A DNA stretch of 15,421 bases, from assembly GCA_040902585.1 (NCBI GenBank), contig JBBDXA010000210.1, positions 1 through 15,421 of the forward strand. The letters are read 5' to 3'. This stretch comes from JBBDXA01 sp040902585 (GTDB lineage: Bacteria; Planctomycetota; Phycisphaerae; Phycisphaerales; Phycisphaeraceae). How positions within the stretch are numbered: position 1 is the first letter of the stretch; every line of letters starts with the position of its first letter. Shown piece by piece: positions 1-6,860 of this stretch. The notes beneath the pieces are model-generated. The model saw nothing but the letters and a program-made list of their open reading frames with translations. It did not search any database and was not told the DNA's origin. A program made the position numbers and the translations under genes.

Positions 1-1
1 G

Positions 2-1351
2 CTTGACATCTACCTCAACCGTAAAAAACATCGCCACTGCAACGGCGCGACGCGCCGCGACTTCCTGCGCATCGGGGCGCTCGCGCCGATCGGTCTGGCG
101 CTGCCGCAGTTACTGGCGGCACAGGCGACGCAGGCGGCTGAACAGAATCGCGAAGCCGCAAGCGGCCCCAAGGCTCGCGCGAAATCCGTCATCCTCGTCT
201 TCCTCGGCGGCGGCCTTTCGCATCACGACTCCTTCGACCCCAAGCCCGAAGCGCCCGAGGAAATTCGCGGGAAATACGGCGTCATCCCGACGAACGTGAA
301 GGGCCTGAACATCTGCGAGAAGCTGCCCCTGATGGCGAAGGTCATGGACAAAGTCGCCCTCGTTCGCAGCGGGGCGCACAACAACGATCACCACGAAACC
401 GCGACCAACTGGGTCCTCTGCGGCCGCTTCGGCACGCCCTTTGGCGATTACCCCGCGATGGGCGCGGTCGTCGCCCATCAAAAGGGCTTTACCGCCGGCA
501 AGCTGCCGCCCTACGTCGCGGTGCCTAAGAATCCGTCCTTCACGTGGGAACTCGGGCGCAGTGCGTTTCTCGGCGGGCGTTACGAATCGTTCAAGGCCGG
601 CAACCCGAATGATGCGAACTACAAGGTGCGCGATCTCACGTTGCAGCAACCTATGAAAGATGATCGCATTGCTCGCCGCGACACGCTGCTGAAGGCGGTC
701 GACTCGCTCAGCGCGAAGGTGCAAGGCGATGACCAGATTCAGACCTACGATGAATTCTCCAAACGCGCGGCCGAGATGATCCTTTCACCTGAAGCCCAGA
801 GCGCGTTCGACATCGACAAGGAAAGCAAAGACCTGCGCGACCGTTACGGCCGCAGCGAGTTCGGACAAAGCTGCCTGCTCGCCCGCCGCCTCGCCCAGCG
901 CGGCGTCGCGTTCACCACCATCAACTACGGCGGCTGGGATCATCACGCGAAAATCTTTGAAAGCCTCGACAAGAAACTGCCGGAGCTGGATCAAGGCCTG
1001 TCCGCCCTCGTGCAGGACATGCACGACACCGGCGCGATGAAAGAAACATTGCTCGTGGTCATGGGCGAGTTCGGGCGCTCGCCGAAGGTGAACAAAGACG
1101 CCGGCCGCGATCACTGGGGCCCCGCTGCTTCAATGCTCTTCGCCGGCGCGGGTGTGAAGGAAGGCTTCGTGCTCGGCGCGACCGACAAGCACGGCGGGTA
1201 CGCCACCGAGCGCCCCGTCAGCCCCGCGGATGTGTCGTACACGATCTACGAATCGCTGGGCATCAACCCGCGCAAGCACATCCACACGCCCGACGGCAGG
1301 CCGCTGGAGATTCTGGATCAGGGGGCGATGGTCACTGAGCTTTTCGCGTAA
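2..1351 (+). CDS. DUF1501 domain protein with Tat signal (5' end cut by window)
   Basis: The frame is open from the first bases of the window to the TAA at 1349-1351, giving 449 residues. No start codon lies upstream of the Tat signal, so the start is just outside the window; given the usual family length, only a few residues are missing. Visible residues 17-22 read TRRDFL followed by a hydrophobic stretch (IGALAPIGLALPQLLA), a classic twin-arginine signal, so the protein is predicted to be exported folded. The DUF1501 hallmarks follow in order: GGGLSHHDSFDPKPEAPEEI, RSGAHNNDHHETATNW, NYGGWDHHAKIF, GEFGRSPK and GRDHWGPA near the C-terminus. These His/Asp-rich motifs resemble the metal sites of the alkaline-phosphatase/sulfatase superfamily, to which I recall DUF1501 being linked; the substrate is unknown. 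In planctomycetes such genes usually sit beside DUF1549/DUF1553 or PPC genes, and here a PPC gene follows 59 nt later on the same strand. Confidence 0.93.
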   Translation, partial: LDIYLNRKKHRHCNGATRRDFLRIGALAPIGLALPQLLAAQATQAAEQNREAASGPKARAKSVILVFLGGGLSHHDSFDPKPEAPEEIRGKYGVIPTNVKGLNICEKLPLMAKVMDKVALVRSGAHNNDHHETATNWVLCGRFGTPFGDYPAMGAVVAHQKGFTAGKLPPYVAVPKNPSFTWELGRSAFLGGRYESFKAGNPNDANYKVRDLTLQQPMKDDRIARRDTLLKAVDSLSAKVQGDDQIQTYDEFSKRAAEMILSPEAQSAFDIDKESKDLRDRYGRSEFGQSCLLARRLAQRGVAFTTINYGGWDHHAKIFESLDKKLPELDQGLSALVQDMHDTGAMKETLLVVMGEFGRSPKVNKDAGRDHWGPAASMLFAGAGVKEGFVLGATDKHGGYATERPVSPADVSYTIYESLGINPRKHIHTPDGRPLEILDQGAMVTELFA

Positions 1352-1357
1352 AGCGTT

Positions 1358-1490
1358 GAAACCACAGATGAACACCGATGCACACAGATAAGAGATTTGA
1401 GATTCAGAGGATGCCGACAAAGTCAGGCCAACCCGCACGCCGCAACAGGTTTTCCATCTGTGTCTATCTGTGTTCATCTGTGGTTGTTTC
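1358..1490. repeat. Inverted repeat of CACAGATGAACAC type
   Basis: The left arm (1358-1390) contains ACCACAGATGAACACCGATG and CACACAGAT. The right arm (1456-1490) reads ATCTGTGTCT, ATCTGTGTTC, ATCTGTGGTT, three near-copies of a 10-nt unit. The reverse complement of the right arm matches the left arm over about 30 nt with few mismatches, leaving a central segment of about 65 nt. The left arm lies between the DUF1501 stop and the PPC gene. The right arm is inside the PPC reading frame and encodes ten signal-peptide residues. I recognise this as a dispersed intergenic repeat type seen in planctomycete-like genomes, but copy number cannot be judged from this window. Confidence 0.75.
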
Positions 1491-2235
1491 GCTCCTCGCG
1501 TTGCCTGCGATCGCCCAGGAGAAGAAGGAAGAGAAGAAGGATCCGCCGCGGATCGTGATGGTGGTGCCGCTGGCGGTTTCGCCGGGGGAGAAGGTCAAGC
1601 TCACACTGCGCGGCATCAGTCTCGATGATGCTTCAGCCGTGCGCATCGGTGAAGGCGAGAAGAAGATTGATGCCCAGGTGAAATCCAAAGGCAAGGTCGG
1701 CGTGCCGGACAAGTACGATGCGAAGACGATCGGCGACACGCGCATCGAGATCGAATTCGCATTGCCTGCCGATACGCCCGCGGGCAGGATTGCCGTGATC
1801 GCGGTGACGCCTGCCGGTGAGTCCAGGGCGTACGAACTGCCTGTGATCGCTTCGGACCAGCTTATCGACGAGAAGGAACCGAACGATGGCTTCAAGCAGA
1901 GTCAGGCGATCGAGCTCGGCAAGACAATTCGCGGGCACATCAATTCGAACAATGAAGTGGATGTCTACCAGTTCACCGGCAAGGCGGGGCAGAAGGTCAC
2001 GTGCGAAGCGCTGGCAGCCCGCCTCGGTTCAGCGGTCGATCCGCTGCTGACGCTTTACGATGCGAAAGGTAATTTCGTTGCGATGCAGGATGACGCGGAC
2101 AAGAGCCGCGATGCGATTCTTGTCGCGAAGTTGCCGAGTGATGGCGTGTATTACCTGGTGATTCAGGATGCACTGGATCGCGGCGAGGCGACGCATCCGT
2201 ATCTGTTGAGTGTGTCCAATTCCCCTCCCTCTTAG
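1411..2235 (+). CDS. Short secreted PPC-domain protein, probably C-terminally truncated
   Basis: From ATG 1411 the protein has 274 residues. The N-terminus is basic (K4, R10, R11, R13), followed by a hydrophobic core and an ALPAIA-Q signal-peptidase site near residue 35. A Lys/Glu-rich linker leads to a TIG/IPT-like segment (VVPLAVSPGEKVKLTLRG). The pre-peptidase C-terminal domain runs from about residue 155 to 268, opening with the diagnostic EPND and continuing with VDVYQF, VDPLLTLYD and YYLVIQD. PPC domains are secreted beta-sandwich modules. An in-frame ATG at 1378 would add 11 residues; neither start has a well-spaced Shine-Dalgarno (GAGG abuts 1411), so the start is uncertain. Codons for ICVYLCSSVV in the signal core lie in a repeat arm, and the last residues SPPS plus the TAG stop lie in a second, unrelated repeat. 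Planctomycete relatives are usually much longer, so this looks like a gene cut short by repeat DNA (inference). It probably forms an operon with the DUF1501 gene. Confidence 0.8.
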   Translation: MPTKSGQPARRNRFSICVYLCSSVVVSLLALPAIAQEKKEEKKDPPRIVMVVPLAVSPGEKVKLTLRGISLDDASAVRIGEGEKKIDAQVKSKGKVGVPDKYDAKTIGDTRIEIEFALPADTPAGRIAVIAVTPAGESRAYELPVIASDQLIDEKEPNDGFKQSQAIELGKTIRGHINSNNEVDVYQFTGKAGQKVTCEALAARLGSAVDPLLTLYDAKGNFVAMQDDADKSRDAILVAKLPSDGVYYLVIQDALDRGEATHPYLLSVSNSPPS

Positions 2236-2345
2236 GGAGGGGTTAGGGGAGGGTCGAACGGACGACCTGCTGAGACGCCACTGTCAATCATGATCTCTCC
2301 ACTGCGAAGGTTTGACCCTCCCCCAGCCCCTCCCTGAGAGGGAGG
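2224..2345. repeat. CCCTCCC-type inverted repeat between convergent genes, likely bidirectional terminator
   Basis: Arm 1 (2224-2255) and arm 2 (2314-2345) are each 32 nt and complementary with three mismatches, two of which would be G-U wobbles in one transcript direction. They are separated by 58 nt. Arm 1 can also fold on itself (CCCCTCCC paired with GGGAGGGG). The element fills the space between the convergent PPC and methyltransferase genes. It begins inside the PPC reading frame, so its TAG at 2233-2235 is the PPC stop codon. It ends five bases before the methyltransferase stop at 2350-2352. There is no T-run, so its terminator role is inferred from the hairpin and position only. Confidence 0.75.
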
Positions 2346-2349
2346 AGAG

Positions 2350-3402
2350 TCAGACGGGCTTCCTCGCGGTGATGACCATGCCATCCGCCTTGGCGAACCA
2401 GCCGCTGAGCAGCGCGACGGGCTTCCACCATATCTTCGAGCCGCTGAGAAATTTCCACCAGCCTGAGCCGGTGCGTTTAGCGCGGAGGGCGGCACTGCGG
2501 AGCAGGGTGGCGTCGCGTGACTGCGGCCTGATGCGCACCACTTCGAGTCCCGCAGCCTTCATCAGGCCGGCGACTTTCGCCTTGGTGAAGTTAGAAAAGT
2601 GTCGAGGCGGATCGAGGCCGTACCAATCCTGCTTGAACTTTTTGTAGGCCCACGAATCGGCATCGGGGCAGCAGATGAGAAAGTACCCGCCGGGGTTGAG
2701 CTTTGCCGCAGCCGCGCGGACCCAGGCCTCCGGATCGGGCAGGTGTTCGATCACGTGGAAACCGGTGATGACATCAAACGTCTCCCCTTCGCGCGCCGGC
2801 CCAGGCCAGGTGCCCACCGCGACGTCGAGCTTGTCTTCCTCGATCGCGCGTGTGGCGGCCCCTTCGCTGAAGTCCACGCCGCAAACATCCCACCCGCGAT
2901 CGCGCTGCTGCCGCAGGAAGCCGCAGCCGCCGCAACCGAAGTCGCAGAGCTTGCCTTGCCCGGCCCAGGGAAGCGCGTCGAACGCGCGCGTGCTCCACTT
3001 GAGCCACAGCGCTGTCGGAAGCGTCCAGAGTTTGCGCCAGAAAGTCTTCGGCGTGTCGCCGGGGTAGTTGAAGTGCTGCCGCAGCGCCGCCTGTGCTCGC
3101 CGCTCGCGCCGCAGCTTTTTCGGCGAAGTCTTGGGCGCATCTTCCAGCAGCGTGTAGTAGGCGTCTTCGTAGTAGCGACCGAGCACATCGAGCCGGGGCC
3201 GCGGGTTCAGATAAAGATGATCACACTTGCCGCAGCGAACAACAGTGAACGGTTCGACGTGATCGCCGTGTACGCGCGTGCCTTCGACGGCAACCTTTGG
3301 CTCATCCGCCTGGCACAGGAGGCAGGGCACGTGCTCGAAGTCGGCCGGCATCTGGTGCACAGCGACGGGTGATTCAGGCGTCGAAGTCGGCATCGTGCTC
3401 AT
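2350..3402 (-). CDS. Class I SAM-dependent methyltransferase with N-terminal zinc ribbon
   Basis: The protein has 350 residues. An N-terminal Cys4 element (C27-x2-C30 and C57-x2-C60, followed by LYLNPRPR) suggests a small zinc-binding module. The Rossmann methyltransferase core follows: motif I LCDFGCGGCGFL at 152-163 for the SAM glycine loop, GVDFSEGA near 175-182, GFHVIEHLPDP at 214-224 (the usual post-II motif) and LNPGGYFLICCPD at 235-247. LDPPRHFSNFT at 263-273 is typical of Methyltransf_23-type enzymes found in polysaccharide and nucleotide-sugar gene sets, where the C-terminal part is substrate-specific. The substrate is unknown. The glycosyltransferase gene diverges from it, which is compatible with cell-surface glycan synthesis (inference). 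No clear Shine-Dalgarno precedes ATG 3402; ATG 3393 is an alternative. Confidence 0.9.
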   Translation of the reverse strand: MSTMPTSTPESPVAVHQMPADFEHVPCLLCQADEPKVAVEGTRVHGDHVEPFTVVRCGKCDHLYLNPRPRLDVLGRYYEDAYYTLLEDAPKTSPKKLRRERRAQAALRQHFNYPGDTPKTFWRKLWTLPTALWLKWSTRAFDALPWAGQGKLCDFGCGGCGFLRQQRDRGWDVCGVDFSEGAATRAIEEDKLDVAVGTWPGPAREGETFDVITGFHVIEHLPDPEAWVRAAAAKLNPGGYFLICCPDADSWAYKKFKQDWYGLDPPRHFSNFTKAKVAGLMKAAGLEVVRIRPQSRDATLLRSAALRAKRTGSGWWKFLSGSKIWWKPVALLSGWFAKADGMVITARKPV

Positions 3403-3490
3403 CGTGAAGTCGTCTTGTCTTATCAGGTCGGCTGGCGCACTGTTACACTGGCCGCCGCTGCGTGTGAATGTTGGTAGTGAGGCGGCTCGT

Positions 3491-3588
3491 ATGGGGTGGC
3501 TGGGGCTGGAGTCCTCGCAAGCCCCGGCCCGTCAACCTTGTGCGTCCCACGGCCGGGGCTTCCCAAAGCCTCAGCCCCAGCCACCCAT
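3491..3588. repeat. GTGGCTGGGGCTG inverted repeat in divergent intergenic region
   Basis: Arm 1 (3491-3529) contains GGTGGCTGGGGCTG and AAGCCCCGGCC. Arm 2 (3551-3588) contains GGCCGGGGCTT and CAGCCCCAGCCACC, the same blocks in reverse complement. The 11-nt inner and 14-nt outer blocks pair perfectly; the short segment between them does not. The element sits midway between the divergent methyltransferase and glycosyltransferase genes, so it would lie in the 5' untranslated region or promoter of one or both. No convincing promoter was seen in the rest of this 267-nt space. Confidence 0.75.
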
Positions 3589-3611
3589 GCCACTCACGCC
3601 ACTCACGCCAC
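3589..3611. repeat. Short tandem 9-mer GCCACTCAC
   Basis: GCCACTCAC occurs twice in tandem with a partial third copy (GCCAC). It directly abuts the right arm of the GTGGCTGGGGCTG inverted repeat and may belong to the same element. Confidence 0.6.
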
Positions 3612-3669
3612 CCAGACCCATTTGAACTGCCTCGTTACCTGAGTGTTTCCTTTCAATCGCGATCTTAGC

Positions 3670-4650
3670 ATGGCCCGCCGCATCCTGTTCATCGCCGAGA
3701 ACGAGTCCGCCGCGGCCACGCGATACCGGGCGCTGCACTATTTTGATCGCCTGCGCGGCGCGGGCTATGAGCCGGTGCTCGCCATCGCGGGCAGGCATCG
3801 GATGCGCTGGCTGAAACTGCGGCGATCGATGCGCGAAGCGGACGCGGTTGTGCTGCTGCGGCAACTGCCGTACTGGCCGGTGCCTTCGTTTATCCGCCGC
3901 TGCGCGAAGCGGCTCATCTACGATTTTGACGATGCGATCTACGTTCACGAAGACGGCTCACCGTACGCGCGGCGCGAGCGGCGATGGTCGAATGTGATCA
4001 GCCGATGCGATGGGGTGTGGGCGGGCAATGATGTGCTGGCCGGGAAGGCGCGGCAGCACAACGCAAAGGCGATCGTGATTCCCACGGCTGTGGATGTCGA
4101 GCGATACGCGATCGCCGCGCGCCGCCCCAGTGATACGCTTGATCTGGTCTGGATCGGTTCGAGCGCGACGCGCAAGTACCTTGAAACCGTGCTGCCCGCG
4201 CTGGAGCAGGCGGCGAGCGATTTGCCGCAGCTTCGGCTGAAGATCATCGCGGACTTCGATCTGCCTTCGGATCAGCTTCGCACCAAGGCGGTACGCTGGA
4301 GCGCGGCAGGCGAGGCGGGCGAGCTGGCATCGAGTCACATCGGCATCGCCCCGCTGTCGGATAATGCCTGGACGCGCGGCAAGTGCGGGTTGAAGGTGAT
4401 CCAGTGCATGGCGGCCGGGCTGCCGATGATCGCTTCGCCGGTGAGTGTGCAGAAGGCGCTGGTGCGCCCGGGTGAAACAGGTTTTCTCGCGGCGTCGGCG
4501 GCGGAGTGGATCGACGCGATCAAGACGCTGGCGGCGAATGCGGACCGGCGCGAAGAGCTGGGCAGAGCGGGCGCGGCTCACGTTCGCGGGCACTACAGCG
4601 AAGAAGTGGTGTTTGCGGCGATGATGCGATCGCTGGATTCGATGCGGTGA
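3670..4650 (+). CDS. GT4-like glycosyltransferase
   Basis: From ATG 3670 the protein has 326 residues and begins MARRILFIAENES. The GT-B pattern of the group 1 glycosyltransferases is visible: an N-terminal acceptor domain ending with IYDFDDAIY at 83-91, the inter-domain IPTAVDVERY at 137-146, a second Rossmann half opening with LVWIGSSATRKYL at 159-171, and the sugar-nucleotide-binding region CGLKVIQCMAAGLPMIASPV at 239-258 with GETGFL at 268-273. It would transfer a sugar from an activated donor to a glycan or lipid acceptor at the cytoplasmic membrane face; donor and acceptor cannot be read from sequence. A GTG at 3643 would add nine residues. I prefer ATG 3670 because the usual beta-strand start follows at once, although no good Shine-Dalgarno precedes either. 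The gene diverges from the methyltransferase and converges on the STAS gene. Confidence 0.9.
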   Translation: MARRILFIAENESAAATRYRALHYFDRLRGAGYEPVLAIAGRHRMRWLKLRRSMREADAVVLLRQLPYWPVPSFIRRCAKRLIYDFDDAIYVHEDGSPYARRERRWSNVISRCDGVWAGNDVLAGKARQHNAKAIVIPTAVDVERYAIAARRPSDTLDLVWIGSSATRKYLETVLPALEQAASDLPQLRLKIIADFDLPSDQLRTKAVRWSAAGEAGELASSHIGIAPLSDNAWTRGKCGLKVIQCMAAGLPMIASPVSVQKALVRPGETGFLAASAAEWIDAIKTLAANADRREELGRAGAAHVRGHYSEEVVFAAMMRSLDSMR

Positions 4651-4654
4651 AATG

Positions 4655-4735
4655 CAAGCCCTATGGCGAGGTCCGCCGAGTCGTGGGGGTATCGACGGAA
4701 TACCCCGACGGCTCGCCGACTCGCCATCGGGCTTG
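4655..4735. terminator. Long perfect-type hairpin between convergent genes
   Basis: Arm 1 (4655-4692) starts CAAGCCCTATGGCGAG and ends GGGGGTAT. Arm 2 (4700-4735) starts ATACCCC and ends CTCGCCATCGGGCTTG. They pair over about 36 bp with a few mismatches and bulges around a 7-nt loop (CGACGGA), and pairing can extend outward with one bulge. It lies just after the glycosyltransferase stop (4648-4650) and before the STAS stop on the other strand, so it could terminate both transcripts. There is no poly-T tail, and a dispersed palindromic repeat is an equally good description. Confidence 0.7.
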
Positions 4736-4753
4736 GCATCCCGCATCGGCGAT

Positions 4754-5146
4754 TCAGGCCCCTTCCGCAGCCGCCCCTGCCCCACCGCTCTTACCGAAAC
4801 TTTCCAGGGCGTTGTCCTGTGAATCGAAGATGTCGAAATTTTCCTTCACGCGGGTCACGTGCAGGACGCCCTGGATGTGTTCGTTGACGCCCACGAGCCG
4901 CAGCCGGCAGTCCTTGCGGCGAAGCTTGGTCGAAGCGGAAATCAGGTGCCCGAGCATGGCGGTGGGCAGGAACTCGACGCCCACCAGGTCGATGATGATG
5001 CGCGGCTCCTCGCTGGTGGCGATGAGTGAATCGAGCGTCTGCCCGAAGCCTTCCAGCGAATCGGGCGAGACCATCGCCCGGTTCACCTGGATCGCCACCG
5101 CATTGCCCACCTGCTGAACCGCGAAGCCTGATCGAGTCGCTGTCAT
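4754..5146 (-). CDS. STAS-domain anti-sigma-factor antagonist
   Basis: From ATG 5146 the protein has 130 residues, the normal size for a single STAS domain with a short tail. The fold is recognisable from the opening strands (AVQQVGNAVAIQVNRAMV), the signature IIDLVGVEFLPTAMLGHLIS at 51-70, LRLVGVNEHIQGVLHVT at 83-99 and the final DNALESF helix. STAS proteins of the SpoIIAA type bind anti-sigma kinases and are switched by phosphorylation. The SpoIIAA segment around phospho-Ser58 (DSSGLG) aligns with P61-T62-A63-M64-L65-G66, so Thr62 is the candidate acceptor and the preceding Asp is replaced by Pro. The tail (GKSGGAGAAAEGA) is low complexity. The frame stays open upstream to 5299, but those codons fall in repeat DNA and do not resemble the family, so the short start is chosen. 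No partner kinase or sigma factor is adjacent. Confidence 0.85.
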   Translation of the reverse strand: MTATRSGFAVQQVGNAVAIQVNRAMVSPDSLEGFGQTLDSLIATSEEPRIIIDLVGVEFLPTAMLGHLISASTKLRRKDCRLRLVGVNEHIQGVLHVTRVKENFDIFDSQDNALESFGKSGGAGAAAEGA

Positions 5147-5240
5147 GAAGAAAATCCACGCGCCTGCGGCGCTCACCGCGACGCGGGGCAAGCGATGCAG
5201 GGACGAAAAACTCAGCCGCATGATAGCCGCTGCATTCGAG

Positions 5241-5265
5241 AGCACCATCCCGACAGGGTGGTGCT
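5241..5265. repeat. AGCACCATCC hairpin element
   Basis: AGCACCATCC (5241-5250) and GGGTGGTGCT (5256-5265) form a 10-bp stem (one T-G wobble) around a CGACA loop. On the minus strand the element reads AGCACCACCC then TGTCGGGATGGTGCT, which resembles the element at 5353-5377 in opposite orientation. It lies in the divergent spacer between the STAS gene and the sulfatase gene. Confidence 0.65.
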
Positions 5266-5352
5266 GATGGCGCAGGTGAAACGGGTGCGCGGGTTGCATT
5301 CATCTCCGATGGCGATGGGCGCAAAGTCTGCAACGGGTTGACGTGCATCAAT

Positions 5353-5377
5353 AGCACCACCCGGTCGGGAGAGCGCT
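5353..5377. repeat. AGCACCACCC element, second inverted copy
   Basis: AGCACCACCCGGTCGGGAGA followed by GCGCT matches the minus-strand reading of the element at 5241-5265 at most positions. The two copies face each other across about 90 nt; GCATCAATAGCACCACCC here opposes GGGTGGTGCTGATGGCGC there. The element ends about 46 nt upstream of the sulfatase start and is likely in or near its promoter. Confidence 0.6.
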
Positions 5378-5411
5378 CCCCTCTGTTACATTATTGATTC
5401 ACCCTTCGCTC

Positions 5412-5416
5412 AGGAG
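5412..5416 (+). promoter_or_regulatory. Shine-Dalgarno AGGAG of the sulfatase gene
   Basis: AGGAG lies seven bases before ATG 5424. It decides the start against an in-frame ATT at 5394, since the signal peptide also begins at 5424. Confidence 0.75.
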
Positions 5417-5423
5417 ACTCGCC

Positions 5424-6818
5424 ATGCGTTTCATCCGCTTCGCATTCCTGCTCGCGCTGCTCGCCACCTGTTCGCCCGCGCTCGCCGCCGAAAAGCTCAA
5501 CGTGCTCTTCATCGTTTCGGATGACCTGAACAACGACATGGGTTGTTACGGGCATCCTTACACAAAGACGCCGCACATTGACGCACTCGCCAAGCGGGGC
5601 ATGCGGTTCGACCGGGCGTACTGTCAGTACCCGCTGTGCAACCCGAGCCGGGCTTCGTTCCTCACCGGCATGCGACCGGATCACACCGGCGTTCACGAGA
5701 ACGCGACCCACTTCCGCAAGAAGCTGCCCGATCATGTCACGCTCCCGCAGCTCTTCAAAAACAACGGCTACTTCGTCGCCCGCATCGGCAAGCTCTACCA
5801 CTACGGCGTGCCTAAACAGATCGGCACCGATGGCCTCGATGATGCGCCATCCTGGGGCACCGTCATCAATCCCAAGGGCCGGGATGTGGCGGATGAAGAC
5901 AAAATCTACACGCTCACGAAAGGCCAGTTCGGCGGCACGCTTTCGTGGCTCGCGGCTGAAGGCACCGATGCGGAACAGACCGACGGCATCGGCGCGGCGG
6001 AGGCCATCAAGCTGCTGGAAGCGAACAAGGACAAACCGTTCTTCCTGGCGGTTGGTTTCTATCGTCCGCACACGCCGTTTGTCGCGCCGAAGAAATACTT
6101 TGACATGTATCCGCTGGACCAGATCGTGCTGCCGAAGGTGACGGAAGAAGAAATGAAGGACGTGCCCGACGCGGCCCTGGGCAGTCGCAAGAAGGAACAA
6201 GACAAGATGGATGACAAGCTTCGCCGCGAGTGCATTCAGGCGTATCACGCGTCGATCACGTTCATGGATGCCCAGGTCGGCCGCGTGCTGGATGCCCTCG
6301 ATCGCCTCGGCCTGCGCGACAACACCGTCGTCATCTTCGTCAGCGATCACGGCTACCACATGGGTGAGCACGGCCTGTGGCAGAAGCAATCCATCTGGGA
6401 ACAGTCCGCCCGCGTGCCGTTGATCATCGCCGCCCCCGGCGCGAAGGCCAAGGGCAAGGCGTGCGGCAGGCCGGCGGAGCTGGTCGATCTTTATCCGACC
6501 ATCGCTGACCTTTGCGGACTGGAGGCACCGAAAAACCTTGACGGCATCAGCCTGAGGAAACAGCTTGATGATCCCGAGCAACCGACGAAACCCGCAGCGG
6601 TGTCGCAGGTGCAGCGAGGCGGAGCGAACGGGGCGAAGGGTTACGCCATCCGCACCGAGCGATACCGCTACATCGAATGGAACGGCGGCAAACTCGGCGC
6701 TCAGCTTTACGACCACGACAACGACCCGCTGGAACTGAACAATCTCATCAAGGATTCACGACTGGCACCGGTGATCGCCGAGCATAAGAAACTGCTGCGG
6801 GCGGTGGTGAAAGAGTGA
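5424..6818 (+). CDS. Secreted sulfatase, iduronate-2-sulfatase-like
   Basis: The protein has 464 residues and matches the sulfatase family over its whole length. A signal peptide (MRFIRFAFLLALLATC to about A22, LAA-EK) predicts export. The metal ligands D33-D34 sit in FIVSDDLNNDMGCYG. The sulfatase signature LCNPSRASFLTG (71-82) contains C72, the residue converted to the catalytic formylglycine by a sulfatase-maturating enzyme. GKLYHYG (122-128) supplies the conserved Lys, FYRPHTPFVAP the conserved His (H216), and VSDHGYHMGEHGLWQKQS (306-323) the second Asp-His pair and a Lys. The YCQYPLCNPSR and GKLYHYG forms are those of iduronate-2-sulfatases (SulfAtlas S1_7), enzymes that remove 2-O-sulfate from uronic acids; the natural substrate here may be an algal sulfated polysaccharide (inference). 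No maturase gene is in the window. The gene stands alone behind a repeat-rich 277-nt divergent spacer. Confidence 0.94.
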   Translation: MRFIRFAFLLALLATCSPALAAEKLNVLFIVSDDLNNDMGCYGHPYTKTPHIDALAKRGMRFDRAYCQYPLCNPSRASFLTGMRPDHTGVHENATHFRKKLPDHVTLPQLFKNNGYFVARIGKLYHYGVPKQIGTDGLDDAPSWGTVINPKGRDVADEDKIYTLTKGQFGGTLSWLAAEGTDAEQTDGIGAAEAIKLLEANKDKPFFLAVGFYRPHTPFVAPKKYFDMYPLDQIVLPKVTEEEMKDVPDAALGSRKKEQDKMDDKLRRECIQAYHASITFMDAQVGRVLDALDRLGLRDNTVVIFVSDHGYHMGEHGLWQKQSIWEQSARVPLIIAAPGAKAKGKACGRPAELVDLYPTIADLCGLEAPKNLDGISLRKQLDDPEQPTKPAAVSQVQRGGANGAKGYAIRTERYRYIEWNGGKLGAQLYDHDNDPLELNNLIKDSRLAPVIAEHKKLLRAVVKE

Positions 6819-6860
6819 AGGGCCCCCAAAGAAAATCTTCCAAAACTTTCTCCGACCCCA

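Noticed and set aside
1361..1490. Riboswitch or structured leader before the PPC gene
   Set aside because: The inverted arms are simple 10-nt periodic repeats and match a dispersed repeat type; no riboswitch core was recognised.
2599..3372. Plus-strand open frame of 257 residues opposite the methyltransferase
   Set aside because: No domain, Arg/Ala/Pro-rich composition typical of antisense frames; the methyltransferase motifs on the minus strand are clear.
5147..5299. N-terminal extension of the STAS protein from ATG 5299
   Set aside because: The added 51 residues are encoded by the AGCACCACCC repeat and spacer, do not resemble STAS proteins, and the family-like start is ATG 5146.
5391..6716. 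Long minus-strand open frame (441 residues) opposite the sulfatase
   Set aside because: It mirrors the sulfatase gene codon for codon in a GC-rich genome, has no recognisable domain and no start signal; the plus-strand protein is unmistakable.
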